From the NCBI GenBank assembly GCA_030867875.1, contig JAOWCC010000655.1, positions 11,678,269 through 11,742,268 on the forward strand: a DNA stretch of 64,000 nt, written 5' to 3'. Made by a program: the position numbers and the translations under genes. The notes under the pieces are model-generated. The model saw only the letters and a list, made by a program, of their open reading frames with translations. It did no database searches and was not told the origin of the DNA. Source of the stretch: Actinernus sp. WN-2022. Taxonomy: Eukaryota > Cnidaria > Anthozoa > Actiniaria > Actinernidae. Positions 11,316 to 23,034 of this stretch are shown here, one piece after another (the first letter of the stretch is position 1; every line of letters begins with the position of its first letter).

Positions 11316-13315
11316 CTTCCTTGCAATTTCCCCGTGAATGGACACTGTCTTTTTCTTGTCAATAAAAAGTCCTTCAAAGACGTTTGCATATCTTGCCTCG
11401 AATAAATCGGTAAAGATCACGTTTTTCTTAGTTCGCTCAGATCGTCCAATTAGATAGAAAAGAAGATTTATTAGCTGGTTTTAAGGCCCTTTTACGTCCT
11501 TTAGTCTTTTTTTTTTTTTTCTCTGATGACGGAGTCGGGATTAAACTCCGGAAAAACTCAATCACGCTCTGGAAACAAGGCCGTGACTACGGGCTCACTA
11601 AAACTCTTTTTTTTTGCAATACAGTTTTAGGGGGAAATCCGTGGCAAGAGCCAAACTGGAAATTCATTTTAGTAAGGAACTTAGTTAAATCGTGTTGGAT
11701 TGCAAATTGCATTTAATTATAAGACTTTCTTACGTTAAAAATTTCCGACAGAAATGCGGCCTTATTGTATTACATCTTCATACAGTTACGTTTTAATAGC
11801 TAATAGGTTTTAACACTAGAAATATTGCGCAGCGGGGAAGGTTCAACTTATTAGCGCCACCAAGTGGTGACATTTAGGCGATTACCACAGCTCCACTAAA
11901 ACCACATATGCCTGTATTCAGGTTACATTCTCCTTTGTTTTCTCTGAACTGACTCCCTGCCGATTAGGTTCACCAAATGTACCTAATCGGCAGGGAGTCC
12001 ACTTTTTGAGTCGAGCTAAGCTTCTCATAATTACTTATAACTGGAGACAGACATTACGTGTCCTGTGATAGAGGCGCAATCGCGAGCCGTAAGTACGGAG
12101 CTGAACTAAGAAATCTATCTATAATATTATTCGTAATGGAAAGGTTGCCGGAAGTAAGGTTCCAATCGAGACCTAACCGGGACCTAACCAAACTAGTGAC
12201 TGTGTTGGCTCCCACACAGACTTGGATGTATTGGCTACAAAACATGCATCCGGTAAAGAATAACGCACAAAAACATATTGCTCTTGGGCAATTTCTAGAG
12301 AATCTGAATTGCCACACCCATCATCCAAATAGACTACGATCTTGACACCGTTAAATTTCCGAATCGATCCATGGATCAGGTAGCTTCGGAAGTTTTACAG
12401 CGAGTTCACACTTCATCAAATGTTAAATCAACAAGCCAATTAAACACAAGAATTCGCGGGAATTGAAATGATTTGTATTACGTATTACCTTGGTTTATAT
12501 TCCTACATACAGTACTGCGTTGCTAGTTTTACTAAACGATCTGGTTAGTCTGCTAGCTATCATGGCAAAAACTAGAAAACATAACGAAACGAAAAGTGTT
12601 GTCAAGCCATGTAAGACAAAAGAGCAGCCTGAGATATCACGGACAAGTAGAAGGCGAAAGCGACGACAAAGCCAAAGAGAAATTGCAGCGAACCAGCACG
12701 AACTCCGGCTGTAGATGTGGTCATAGGGCATCCAAAGGACTGGTTTATCCATAAGGCAGCGCGCTGAAACAACATTTCTAATGAAAACTCGAAGAGCGAT
12801 GAACGATAGCAGTACTGCCCAGTCTGCTAACATGTGAAAACTAAAGATATGCATACATGTATGCATTGAGATTGGGCTTTTGGATGTCCCGCTTGTAAGT
12901 TTCCCGCAAAAATCTACAGCGAGCTTGCCGCTCATAAAGGGATTATCACGTCTAAACTATCAGATTTACTTTACTTCGAAATACGGTTTTCCAAATATCT
13001 CGCGAAGTTTTCATTTTTTTGAATTATTTTTTCAGGATAAATAAAGTACAATTATAAACTTCACAATGAATGAATTTTTGGGGGGAGAAAACAGTTCGCG
13101 CAAGTCTACGGTAACATTAACAGTGCTAATTTTAATAATATTTTCCAAATAAATTCATTTTTATGTAAGCCAGCGGATGTTAGTTATTTTTCAGTGGCTG
13201 CTTGGGAAAGTTTCACACCAAGATAATTAGTATTGCTGGATGATAGTAATTTATAATTCAACAAACTTTTTCATTTCTTGTTTGAAACTCATCGTTCTAC
13301 TCGAAATAATAACTA
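11316..13315. other. Intergenic or intron DNA, one perfect hairpin
   Basis: No gene can be supported. A 50-codon arginine/lysine-rich frame beginning ATGGCAAAAACTAG (12561) has no recognisable features. Overlapping frames at 12054-12345 and 12495-12935 look like chance ORFs. Confidence 0.4.
11951..11999. repeat. Perfect 19-bp stem hairpin
   Basis: GACTCCCTGCCGATTAGGT (11951-11969) is exactly reverse-complemented at 11981-11999 around an 11-base loop. It is too short for a foldback transposon arm with an interior, and shows no U-rich termination context. Confidence 0.8.
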
Positions 13316-13412
13316 CTTATTAACCGAGCGTGAGGTCTGAAAGGCGAGGTCTGTACAGAAAAACCAAGGTCTGATATTTCTCTGTACAGACCGAGGAAGC
13401 GAGGTTAATAAG
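13316..13412. repeat. Short foldback with GTCTGTACAGA core, copy 1
   Basis: The ends CTTATTAACC and GGTTAATAAG are inverted. Between them are GAGCGTGAGGTCTG, a TCTGTACAGA palindrome and its partner. A related, shorter copy is at 50645-50728. No coding content. Confidence 0.55.
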
Positions 13413-14766
13413 GTGTTTATTATATGGCATTTTTTTGTATTTTTAGATGATCTTTTTTCACTTCCGCTTAACGGTTGATATTACTTCCGGAAAGCGCGCG
13501 CGTGAACTCAATTTCCCGCTCTTTTCAATTTCTCGGAAAAAGAACCAAAAATCAAATTCAACCAAAACTCAATTTTAATGCATCAGTTTACTTGATTTTT
13601 CTTTTACAAATTCAAGGCAGGTGGTGTGGGCGCTACGATCGCAAAGCACGTTGGTCCATTTCACAAAATCGGCTCATTTCGCACAAGCTGCCGTCGAGCG
13701 AACACCTCTGAGAGAGCTGTTTGAATCGGTTCGATCGGCGAAGAGCGTTTTGTTCGGGTATTAAAAAGAAAGTTGTTCCCTCACTGGGGTGAATTACCTC
13801 CTACAGTTTATCAAAAATTGTGTGAAAAGCGCCACAGAGCAATTCAAAGAGAAAAAAGCGACAGTCTCCAGCTCCACGAAACGTCATTATGAATGAGAGT
13901 TGAATACTTTTGCCAGCTTTTAACAGGTGAGTTTAGTTTTTTCCTTCGCCCTTTTACTTGCATAAATCAAGGCTCAAAATATTGAGTCGAAGCTTGCAAT
14001 TAGTTCGGTGTACATGTAGTACTTCTTGAAGTGGTACTAAATTAATAGGAGCGTTCATTTTGTCAGCCTTTGTTTATATTGTTTATAAATTTATTATAAA
14101 CTTTTATATTTCGAAAGATAAGCCAACACTTCATCTTTGACAAGGAGATGAGACCCAGTTAATGCTCAGACTTCCCCTCCTAACTGATTTGATATTTCAA
14201 GGATAATCACACAAGTTTCTATTTCATCGGTACATAAGCAGTGTACAATGTCAATGGTTTCTGATGAGCCTACCCTTTATATTAAACATTTGGCTTTTGT
14301 TTCTTTTGATACAGGAACAGAAGAGTGACATTCCAGCTGCTTGTGCATAATTATATAGATGGGATACTAAACCAGCATATAATTCTACCGAGACAAATAA
14401 TTATTACAGAATATATAATTATATAGCCCGTGTAGCAGTGCAAGGGAGGGAGAGGGGGACAGTGGAGTTCCTTGTGCTGGCTAAGAACAAGATTCACATT
14501 AGCTGGTGTCGGGAGGGAGAGGGGCAGTTGCCCCCACCCCCCTCTGCCCAGTTTCAGAAGAGAGAGACAAACATACATGTACATACATAGTTTTTATTTA
14601 AACACGGAGTCTCTTCATGTTACATGCTCTCCAAGGGAGCCATGTATAAAGGTAAAAATTACGATAATGAGTAAAAATATAAAAGCTAAAACTAAGATAT
14701 TAAAATGTTCTAATTGCCAATTAATATAATCATTAAATTTATTTACAGTTGACCTAATTACCTCTT

Positions 14767-15590
14767 AAAATTGTATAGGTCTGGCTAGTTTTTGGCTGCA
14801 GCTGGTAAGATATCCCAGAGAACGGCCCCCTGATACTGAAAGCTGTGTTTACCAGCTTCAGTCTGTGGATGTTTTATGAAAATATTATGTGCTGAATTTC
14901 TTAAACTATGGGAGATAGTGTACAGTGTTTGAATTTGCAAATAATTTATGCAAATAGTCTGGTGAAGTCCCATTTAATGTTTTAAACATTAAAGTTGCAA
15001 GTTGTTTGCATCTTCCGTTCTCAACATTGTCCCATTTAAGCTCATCCAGTAGCCCACGGCAGATGACGGTTCATCATAATTAGAAAAGGTAATCACTCTG
15101 GCAGCTCTATTTTGGAGCTTTTGAAGGTGATCCAATAGCCCTTTACCACATGAGGTTCCCCATACTACACTACAGTAATCGAGATATGGTAGTACGAGGG
15201 AATTGTACATAGTATTTAAAGTTTCAAATGGTACAAGGCTTCTAACTCGTTTTAAAGCTCCAATCCCTCCTAAAATTTTCTTAGAAATGTTATCCACCTG
15301 TTGTTTCCATGTTAGGGACTCATCATTATCTAACTCCAAGATATTTGTAAGTTTGTTCTCTCTAAGGGTTTGTGATCAACTTTGATTATGAAATTATGTT
15401 CAAGGTGTCTTATTTTATGCCGACTTGCAACTTAGTATCATAAACTTAGTTTTTACTATATTTAAACTAAGTTTATTTGCCTTTAACCATATGTGCACCT
15501 TATTCAAGTCATGGTTCATTTGTTGCTCTAGAACATTTGGGTCTGCATCAGCTACTGTAAGGCTGGTATCATCAGCATACAAAAATTAAG
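14767..15590 (-). mobile_element. CR1/Jockey-type LINE fragment (minus)
   Basis: The minus strand starts abruptly at the reverse-transcriptase catalytic box (LYADDTSLTVADADPN, about 15535-15590). It continues through NIVKTKFMIL, a frame break, the thumb at 15339-14989 (ALKRVRSLVPFETLNTMYNS, LPYLDYCSVVWG, LQNRAARVITF) and the C-terminal domain at 14973-14785 (GAVLWDILP). The 5' truncation coincides with the start of the plus-strand LINE next to it. Dead. Confidence 0.7.
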
Positions 15591-16402
15591 TACCTTTAAT
15601 AACCCTCCGTCACTAACAATTGATGGGGCTCCCATAAAACAGGTATCGAATACAAAATCTCTCGGTGTTCATATCGATGAGAATCTGTCCTGGAACATAC
15701 ACATTGACAAGTTGTGTAAGAAAATTGCCTCTGGCATCAGTGCCCTCAAGCGCATTGCACCATTTGTCCCCCGCAAGACACTGCAGTCTATTTTCAATTC
15801 ACTGGTGCAACCACATTTTGATTACTGTAGTGTTGTGTGGGGAAGTTGCAATAAAACTCTTGCTAACAAACTCCAAAAATTACAAAACCGTGCGGCTCGG
15901 GTTTTAACCTTTTCCAGCTATGATGCTAATGCTGATTATCTCTTTGAAATACTTGGCTGGAAAAAACTTGAAACTCAACGCCAAATTCATAAAGCTGTTA
16001 TGGTCTATACATCGTTTAATGGACTCGCCCCTGACTATCTTCGTTCGAAATTTGTTGACCGCAGCAGCGTTACGAATTATTCTCTAAGAGACACTGAGAG
16101 CAAACTTGCTATTCCTCTGCCCCGCACCAACTTTCTCAAAAATAGCTTTGGCTATAGTGGTGCGGTCCTATGGAATAGCCTTCCGATTGAGTTGCGGCAA
16201 GCCAGAACTCTAAGTAGATTTCGCTCTGGTTGCAGCAGCTTCTTTTCTTATCTTAGCTTAACTTAATTTTAAATTAGCACACGGCACTCATGGAAAGCAG
16301 GTTTTTATTTGAGCTAATTTTAATTGTAATTTTATATTGTAAACTTTTTACAAAACCCTGATGAGCGTACCGTGTATAAATAAAGATTACTTACTTACTT
16401 AC
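15591..16402 (+). mobile_element. CR1/Jockey-type LINE 3' end (plus)
   Basis: The open frame runs from about 15594 to the stop at 16264-16266. It starts after the catalytic box with LTIDGAPIKQ and SLGVHIDENLSWN, then ALKRIAPFVPRKTLQSIFNS, HFDYCSVVWG, LQNRAARVLTF and GAVLWNSLP, ending YLSLT. These are the thumb and C-terminal domain of a CR1/Jockey reverse transcriptase. A short 3' UTR ends with a (TTAC)n tail at about 16384-16402. The copy is intact in frame but strongly 5' truncated. Confidence 0.75.
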
Positions 16403-17019
16403 TATACATTCTTACTTCTGAGAATAGATCACAAGAGGGGAGATCATTAATATAAGTACTTATGAAGAGAAGACAGAAGTCGTCAATGAAAATGTCTCAG
16501 AATTCATCTTCCCCCCCCCCCCCCCCCCAGTTTTCCCCAATTTCAAGGGCCTCCCTATGCCCCAGCATTTAAGCATTAATTAGCTTTTCTATAATTCAGG
16601 TTGATTTGTCCTATGAAATAATTACGGTACATACATTGTATATGTATTTTTTTTTGCCATTTATATTAAATTAGATAATTTAAATATTTCCACATGACTG
16701 TAATGTAGGTGCACAGAATCAAATAATGCACTTATCAGCAGCTTCCCCCAGGAGTAGACCCCAGGATGATCAAGAGGATTGCCAAAAGGGTGGAACAAAC
16801 TTCATGATTTTCCCCAGGGGTGGGGAAATGTTATTAGTCAAAGTCTCCTGGGTCCCATTTTCCTTAAACAGAAAATCCCTCTTATGTGAGATTATGATCT
16901 TACAAATTCCCCCTCGCTTATCTTGGAACTTCAAACAAAGTCAAGCATTTTCCCCTACCCAGGGGCAAAAGTTACATTCAATCCCCTTTTATTCCCCAAC
17001 TTATCCCCCTGATCGGCCT

Positions 17020-17390
17020 GGGAGGGCTTATTAGAGAGGGGGGGCTTATGTCAATGAAAGAGCCAATGTTCAGTAGAGACCAGTGTAAAATTCCCTTTTA
17101 TTCTCCACAAGGAACTGGGACACAAGGCAGGAAAACTAAAACATATGACATTAACCGTCAAGGAGCGAAAGTTCAAGAATAAAATATTGTTTAAATAGTA
17201 TGGTACCTTCATAAGGTTTAATTACATTCAAGAATGGAGTAACGCAACTACTGCAGTAATACTGACTTTTATTTTGGAGGGGGGGGGGGGGGGGGGCTTA
17301 ATTAATTTTGTCTTCAAAAAGGGGGGCTTATTAGAAGAGAGGGGCTTAAAAGAGAGGGGGGGGGGGGCTAAATAGAGGATTTACGGTAAG
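17020..17390 (-). repeat. 'GAATAAGCGCCCC' family, copy 2 (reverse), with G-runs
   Basis: Several GGGGGGCTTATTAG-type motifs occur and the block ends at AATAGAGGATTTACGGTA, the reverse of TACCGTAAA seen at 23225. It contains a G-run of about 19 bases at 17279-17297. The preceding C/T-rich frame at 16726-17034 is low complexity and not called as a gene. Confidence 0.45.
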
Positions 17391-18559
17391 TGCATAAGAA
17401 AGGTATTTTGAAAATAAATTATTTGCTTAAAAAAGTTGTGAATAGCTCTTGCTTTCCTCTCATTTGTTGCACTAGCCGACCTCAAGATTTTTGAGCTGGC
17501 TTTCCAGGGGTATCTCATGTAGCACCACCGTGACCTCTCTTGCTGGGCTGGTAATTATTCCGTCATCTGTTAAAATAATTAAATGAATAAAAATTGATGT
17601 AATAGCTGACATGTAGTGACAGTTGAATAACAGTACAATGCCACTTTGCTCAGTATAATTCCTTTTCTCAAATTTTCATACAAACCTAAACTGAACCCCC
17701 GAAATTAAAAATTAAAATCTTTTTCCAACCCAAAATCATTCATAGAACGAGTCTAAATACACCTGAATTATAATGAAGAATTTAGCTAAGTTTTGAAGTA
17801 TCTTTTTAAGTGGCACTGCAGCGGTGTTGTATTATGCAGTTTAGCCTAATCGCCAAAATTTTCCCAAATTCAAGTCAAAAATTCAGATCGAAGATAGGTG
17901 GCGCTTAGAGGCGCTTTTATACAGTTTTAATCATACACATTTGGGGAATGATTTCCCAACTTTAGAGGAAGATTCGTCGATGGATTTTGTCAAAGTTTCC
18001 AAGTCTCTAATGCGTGCTTTTAAGAATCTCATTCACATTGAGAAGTAATAATTTCCACCGTAAAATATAGGGCTAAAAGTACTATAAACACCACCAAAAT
18101 GACTCGATGATCAAGATAAATCGATAAACCGATACTTCTAATTTCTATTCATGTTAAAATATGTGACGAAACGTAGAAGAAAAACTCATGACCAGCGTTT
18201 GACTTACCGCCAAAATGACACTTTCACAGTTGATTCGCCGCCATCTTGAAAACTTGACTTTTTGGAAAAAATAATGCTTTGCGATCGTAGCGCCCACACC
18301 ACCAGAATTCAAGGATAACAAAGAACAAAGCTTTATAGCATACTTAGTAACAGACTGGGCAAAGTTCTAGGACATTGAACATCATTATTTTGGCAAATCA
18401 TTTGCAATCAAACCTTAAATATTTCGGGGAAATACAGCAAAAACTCAACGAGTTTTACATCAATTTTACACGACTTGGAAAAGTTCTCTAAGTCTAAAGT
18501 CCGGCATCTGTCAGTGCCATGGAAAAGTCACTGTGCATGGAGATATTCCACTAGGATTT

Positions 18560-19939
18560 CTAGTCTTCCTCATCGCTCTCGATGACATAACGACGGCGTT
18601 TTCTCTTATTGTCTTGGATAAAATTTACTGGCCCGTGGAATATCTGAAAATTACAGCCAACTACGCTTTGCACGCCATTGAAGAACGAAGACTGATCCGA
18701 GGTGACCGAATTGTTGGCTCCCACTCTGGTTTCGGATCTAGCAAATGATGACTGATTCAAAGCGGACATTTGGTGCACATCTGGGCTTCTATTGATGTTT
18801 TGAACTCTACTCAGGGCGAGCGACATTTGCCTTTGATGTTTTTCGCTGGCCGATTTATAGGACTGTAAGCTTTCGGTGCTTTTGTGGCCACTCAGCTGTG
18901 CAACGAAATTCTCCGGGATCTCGGCATCTAGTAATCTCGAGATTGAGGTTTTACGGACCGAGTGATTGCTGACTTTTGCTCCAGCTCCCTGTTGAAGCCC
19001 AGCATTCTTCGCCACTGTGGATAGGAACTTTCCGATCTGATTTTTGCCTAGGGGAGTTTTCATGTACCAGATTTCATCTGTTGCCGCTCGGTTGTGCTTG
19101 ATGGCCAGAAAAAAAGGCGCCTGTGGTGCATTCATTTCTACAGGACGGTGACTTTTGAAGGTTTTGTAGAAGCTGACAGGGCACCGCTGGTTGTTGGTCG
19201 CATAAACCTTTGGCTGGAAGGCTCTCTGGTGGCCTTGTTCCTGTCCAGTTCTTGTCTTTGTCCCTCTTTCTGCTAACCAAACAAGCACTTCTCCGCCATC
19301 GGGTGTTTTCTGTAATTCCACGTCGCCCCAGCAAAGTTTACGACTTTCGTCTCTTGCTCGGAAGCCAAAATGCATAGAAAGAAACCACCAAATGGTTCTT
19401 TGCAGGACTTCTGGACCTTTGTCACCAAATTCTCCGGAGTTAAACAATTTATCTTCTTCCTCGTCAGTTAGTGCGCGGGTGGCTTGTGGCTTGTTTCCTT
19501 TGCCGTTGTTTACGAGGGATTTGCGTTTGGCCGCGAGGACCTTCCTTGACTGTGCGAACTCCTTGTCTTTAAGCACGTTTCCTGGATATTTGTTCTCTTC
19601 CAAGTGCCTCTGGATGCTCCGCTGGAAGCTGCTGAGGGTGTTCGGCTCGTACTCGGTGTCGTCTCTTTTACGAACATTAATAAAGAACTTGCAAAGCAAT
19701 TTGTCAAGTGCCGGTGAAGGTAGGCTCTCAATTTCTGTTTCACCTTTATCAATACTCTGTAGGTACTTCTGTAGTATGTTAAGGTCGGACCTTGTTTTTT
19801 TGACAGTGTTATTGGCTTTCTGGTTAGTTAAAAAGGCCTCTATTTCTTCTTGGCTGCTTTGAAGCCGTTCTCCCTCTACTTGTTGTTGTTGTTCACAAAA
19901 GTTGCAGTTTCCTCGCTTACTTCGCCAGGATAATAAAAT
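18560..19939 (-). CDS. Crypton-like tyrosine recombinase (DUF3504-type)
   Basis: The open frame of about 459 codons has no ATG near its start. Numbering from the TTG codon at 19699, a full tyrosine-recombinase active site is readable. It has the box I arginine in FRARDESRKLCWGD (114/116), K148 in RGTKTRTG, H246-x-x-R249 in NHSVRKT, H272 in LSGHKS and the nucleophile Y281 in QSYKS. Such domains come from Crypton transposases and also occur in domesticated vertebrate genes of the KIAA1958/ZMYM/QRICH1 group. The C-terminus is basic (KRKRRRY), then acidic. An ATG at 19968 begins MSEDEHSESEFYY in another frame and meets TAG after 30 codons; one indel or a missed intron would link them. It is expected to cut and rejoin DNA in the nucleus; whether it is transposon or host gene is open. 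Confidence 0.7.
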   Translation of the reverse strand: MLLSWRSKRGNCNFCEQQQQVEGERLQSSQEEIEAFLTNQKANNTVKKTRSDLNILQKYLQSIDKGETEIESLPSPALDKLLCKFFINVRKRDDTEYEPNTLSSFQRSIQRHLEENKYPGNVLKDKEFAQSRKVLAAKRKSLVNNGKGNKPQATRALTDEEEDKLFNSGEFGDKGPEVLQRTIWWFLSMHFGFRARDESRKLCWGDVELQKTPDGGEVLVWLAERGTKTRTGQEQGHQRAFQPKVYATNNQRCPVSFYKTFKSHRPVEMNAPQAPFFLAIKHNRAATDEIWYMKTPLGKNQIGKFLSTVAKNAGLQQGAGAKVSNHSVRKTSISRLLDAEIPENFVAQLSGHKSTESLQSYKSASEKHQRQMSLALSRVQNINRSPDVHQMSALNQSSFARSETRVGANNSVTSDQSSFFNGVQSVVGCNFQIFHGPVNFIQDNKRKRRRYVIESDEED

Positions 19940-20138
19940 TCACTTTCAGAATGTTCGTCTTCACTCATTTTAGAGCTCCTCTGTCGGCCTTGTGTTTCTT
20001 GTATTCGGTGTTGAATTAAAAATGCGTAATATTTGTTTTTCTTTATATTGCGAACCGGCGTTTTCTCGATGTATCAACACAAATTTGAAACTGGCGCCGG
20101 TAGGACATTATTTGCAGTCTTACATCAAGTACTATGCC

Positions 20139-20194
20139 GGTCCGAATACGCAAAAAGACGGACCGTGGTCCGAATACGCAAAAAGACGGACCGC
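20139..20194. repeat. 28-bp GGTCCG...CGGACC motif, two tandem copies
   Basis: GGTCCGAATACGCAAAAAGA followed by CGGACCGT occurs twice with a 28-base period. Each copy is bounded by inverted GGTCCG/CGGACC. Otherwise 19970-20960 shows no gene; a CGTCTTGCC/GGCAAGACG hairpin lies near 20461-20482. Confidence 0.6.
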
Positions 20195-20971
20195 GCGTCG
20201 ACCAATCAGAATGCTGGAAAACGCTAAGCCATATAATAATACCAATTAACAGTTCAGAGATGGACCGTTAGACAGTTATGCACTAGACAAACGAAGTTTG
20301 TTTCTCACTACCAAAAAACATGAAAATTGTGTCTCTACCAAATTATTATTTTTGGTGAACGTGTCCGCACTTAAGACAAACGAAATATCGGCAAAACTAC
20401 AAACGCCAATGACAATGAATATTCGCGGTGAAATGAAACGTAATTAGTGGCACAAAATATCGTCTTGCCCTGAGGCAAGACGACGGCGCGTTTGAAGTTT
20501 GGTAGTGTTTGACAAAATATTGTCCCGATCAAAACCAGCGTACGCACTTGTGAAATGGATTCTACGACTAATAATTTGGTAAAATTTACAAAAAATCGAC
20601 TAGTGCGTACGGGCCCATATTCATGACTTCCAGCGATGTTGCTGGTATTCTTTCTAAATGGGTAGAATTAATGACAATTGTCGAACTGATGGACAACCTG
20701 TCTTGCGTCTGTTCCCTCCTCGGGGTCTAGCCACTCAGAAAAAAAATGTCTTGATTAAATTGAATACTAAATAAGTTACTGCTCTTTAGCCTTCCTTTTT
20801 CTTTTAATTTTAGTATTCAATTGTAGGATCATCTAATCGCAGTTTGACTTTTGTCACAGGGTGTTTCTTAAAAGGTAATGGCTGTATGCAATGTTGTTTA
20901 CTGAACTTTTGTTCATTGTTTTAGGAGCTTAACACACTTTTTCTAAAACAATCTACTACAGGTATAAGAAA

Positions 20972-22001
20972 ATGGCAAATAACCGGCTTAATGGGAAGAA
21001 TCTACAGACTGAGATGGAGTCGAAAGAGCAGGAACAACCAGATATTCAAAGGTCGAGAAAGAAAACAGAAAGCGCGAATCGAAATAACCAACCATCATCT
21101 CAAAACCTTCAGTATTTAGGGGGTTCTGTTCAAGGTGAAGATTCTTCTGTTGATGTAAAACATAAAAACAGAAGCAACGATGAAGCACCAGGTGGCTTGC
21201 CAGAAGTTGATTACGATAATGAGGATCAGAGTGAAGAATCGGCTCTCACACCACAAGAACAAGATTGTGAAGTTGAACAGCACTATGAAATTCCTATCGA
21301 TAATGAAAAAGCCAAACAAGAAACCCTCTCTAGTTCTGTGCAAATCTGCGAGGAGTATGGCGGCAATACAGAGGCAAGTCAGAGGACAATGTCAATGAGA
21401 CGTGATGGCTCAGTCGTGGAATTAAACGCTAGTAAAAAGGCTGGAAATTCTAGGGAGGACTCCAATTGTCTTCAAAACAAGGAGGCACTTGTTGACAGTG
21501 AAAGAGATGAAAGAACGGCAACGGAAAAGCAAGAGGCCATCGAAGCTTTGCAGATGCAGCAGTGCGTGAAGGCTGCTGGTAACACAGAATGTACTGGCAA
21601 TGTGCTGCCAAAAGTCAATATTGAATTAATACATGTGAACACAGTTACTACAGACACTGACAATGATGGAGGCACAAGGCCACAACCGGGGCTTGCCATT
21701 TCCGAGTCCCTGTCTACTAATAACACTGCGACACCTACAGAGGAACAGGAAGAACCGATTTATGAAGAAATTCCTGGGCCAAGCTCATCCAACTGGCAGA
21801 ATAATGCTGATGCCTCTGAACCTGAGTATTTAACCATTCTTCCTTCTCCTGCTGAGTGTTCGTCTGAAGGTGAACAAGGTGGACATCCCTGTTGGACTAG
21901 GAAATTCTTCCTAGGATCAGTTCTCTCTGGTGTCTGTGTCCTGGGAATTGTTATCGTACTGTCTGTACTACTGACCAGGAAGAATGATCATACACCACCA
22001 C
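20972..22001 (+). CDS. Single-pass membrane protein exon with phosphotyrosine-type motifs
   Basis: The exon encodes 343 residues from an ATG with a good AAAATGG context just after a CTACAG acceptor-like site. It ends in phase 1 at a GTAAGT donor (22002). There is no signal peptide. Residues 1-304 are acidic and disordered. A transmembrane helix lies at 312-334 (FFLGSVLSGVCVLGIVIVLS), followed by TRKNDHTPP. Tyrosines sit in YEIP (Y105), EPIYEEI (Y264, the known optimal Src-family SH2 motif) and PEYLTI (Y286, ITIM-like). This fits a type II membrane receptor with a cytosolic N-terminal signalling tail; the outside part must lie in later exons. No named family is recognised. The protein as read through the donor adds 13 unsupported residues. 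Confidence 0.65.
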
Positions 22002-22244
22002 GTAAGTCAACTTTTAAACTATTTGACAGTAAAACTTATTAAATATAACCGAATACTATGATGATTGTTTTTACTATATTAACAATTGTAATAATTACAA
22101 TACCAAAATAACCCGTCATATCATATTGTGCTGAAGTTCAATACAAACATAGTGCCGGCAGCGTGCGTTGAAAAGAACAGGATTACATGTACTCTACGAT
22201 AGGCACCATTTATTAAATGGGTTAACGGCCCACTATCATTTCCG

Positions 22245-22596
22245 CCTCACTGGTTAGCTCAGTTGGTAGAGCACGGTCTAGAGTGCGTGAGGTCGGAGGT
22301 TCGAACCCGGCCGTGTCCTTGGGCAGGGACGCTTATAAGCCGTTGGCCTTGTCTCCTTCTACTTCTAATCAGTATTTGAATGGGACGCGAAAGAACCTGT
22401 TGTACTACTCGAAAAAGATAAGGTACAACAGCCTGGCCATTGCACTAACCACACACTCAACATTGTAAACTGCGTGACAGCCATGGGCGCCGTAATAGCA
22501 GTCCGAAATATTCACTGACGGGATATGTCAGTAAAATGTAAAGTACCATGAGACTGTGGTATATGGTGCTATATAAATATGGCCTATTATTATTAT
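22245..22596 (+). mobile_element. tRNA-derived SINE
   Basis: The head contains RNA polymerase III box A (TTAGCTCAGTTGG, 22254-22266) and box B (GGTTCGAACCC, 22298-22308), spaced as in a tRNA. The stems do not form a full tRNA. A body of about 250 bp follows, ending TGGTGCTATATAAATATGGC and a (TTA)n tail at about 22585-22596. This layout is typical of a SINE mobilised by a LINE. Confidence 0.8.
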
Positions 22597-23034
22597 GAGA
22601 CGCGCATGCGTCAAATTTTCATAGTTGATATGCAAAACTGATGCAAACAGAGCACGTGTCTCAAATAATGTACTTTTCTGGTGAAAGAAATGCAAAACTC
22701 ATATCTGACTCATTCAAGATTAAACTGCTTTAAATGGATTTTTAATCCCTTTTATTATCCCAATCACACAGTCCCTTGACAAATGTTCGGTTATTTATTT
22801 GTCAATAGCTGGTCAATAGAGGTAATATAACTTTCGTTGAGCTTGCAGCTGTGTACAGTGTTAATAATTTAGAGAATTTCCATATGTGTCATTAAACAAA
22901 AACCAATCTAAATATTTGTTTAAACTAGAACTGGTGTCAGAGCAGTACATGTACGATAACTCTGTAGTTTCATTCAGTTTGTAAATGTTCTTTTTTAAAT
23001 TTCTCCGTCTTTCGTATGTATACAACAGACTTCA

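Larger units (their letters stand above)
13618..18305. mobile_element. 4.7 kb element, 31-bp TIRs, exact 9-bp target duplication
   Basis: The left end CAGGTGGTGTGGGCGCTACG (13618 on) matches the reverse complement of the right end over about 31 bp. AATTCAAGG stands immediately outside both ends (13609-13617 and 18306-18314). A 9-bp duplication is typical of Mutator-like elements. No transposase is visible. The interior holds two LINE fragments (14767-16402), G/C-run repeats and about 2 kb of unique DNA around 13.7-14.3 and 17.4-18.3 kb. It is either a non-autonomous element or one that captured host DNA. Confidence 0.7.

Noticed and set aside
12054..12935. Opposing ORFs of 74-146 codons
   Set aside because: Overlapping frames on both strands without domains, splice support or good start context.
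14767..16402. A single twin-primed LINE with an inverted 5' part
   Set aside because: Both fragments contain the same thumb and C-terminal region and their proteins differ clearly, so they are two insertions.
16726..17034. 102-codon ORF
   Set aside because: C/T-rich low-complexity repeat leading into the 'GAATAAGCGCCCC' family; no protein features.
22245..22320. Functional tRNA gene
   Set aside because: Box A and box B are present, but the arms do not form a proper cloverleaf and the sequence continues into a SINE body and tail.
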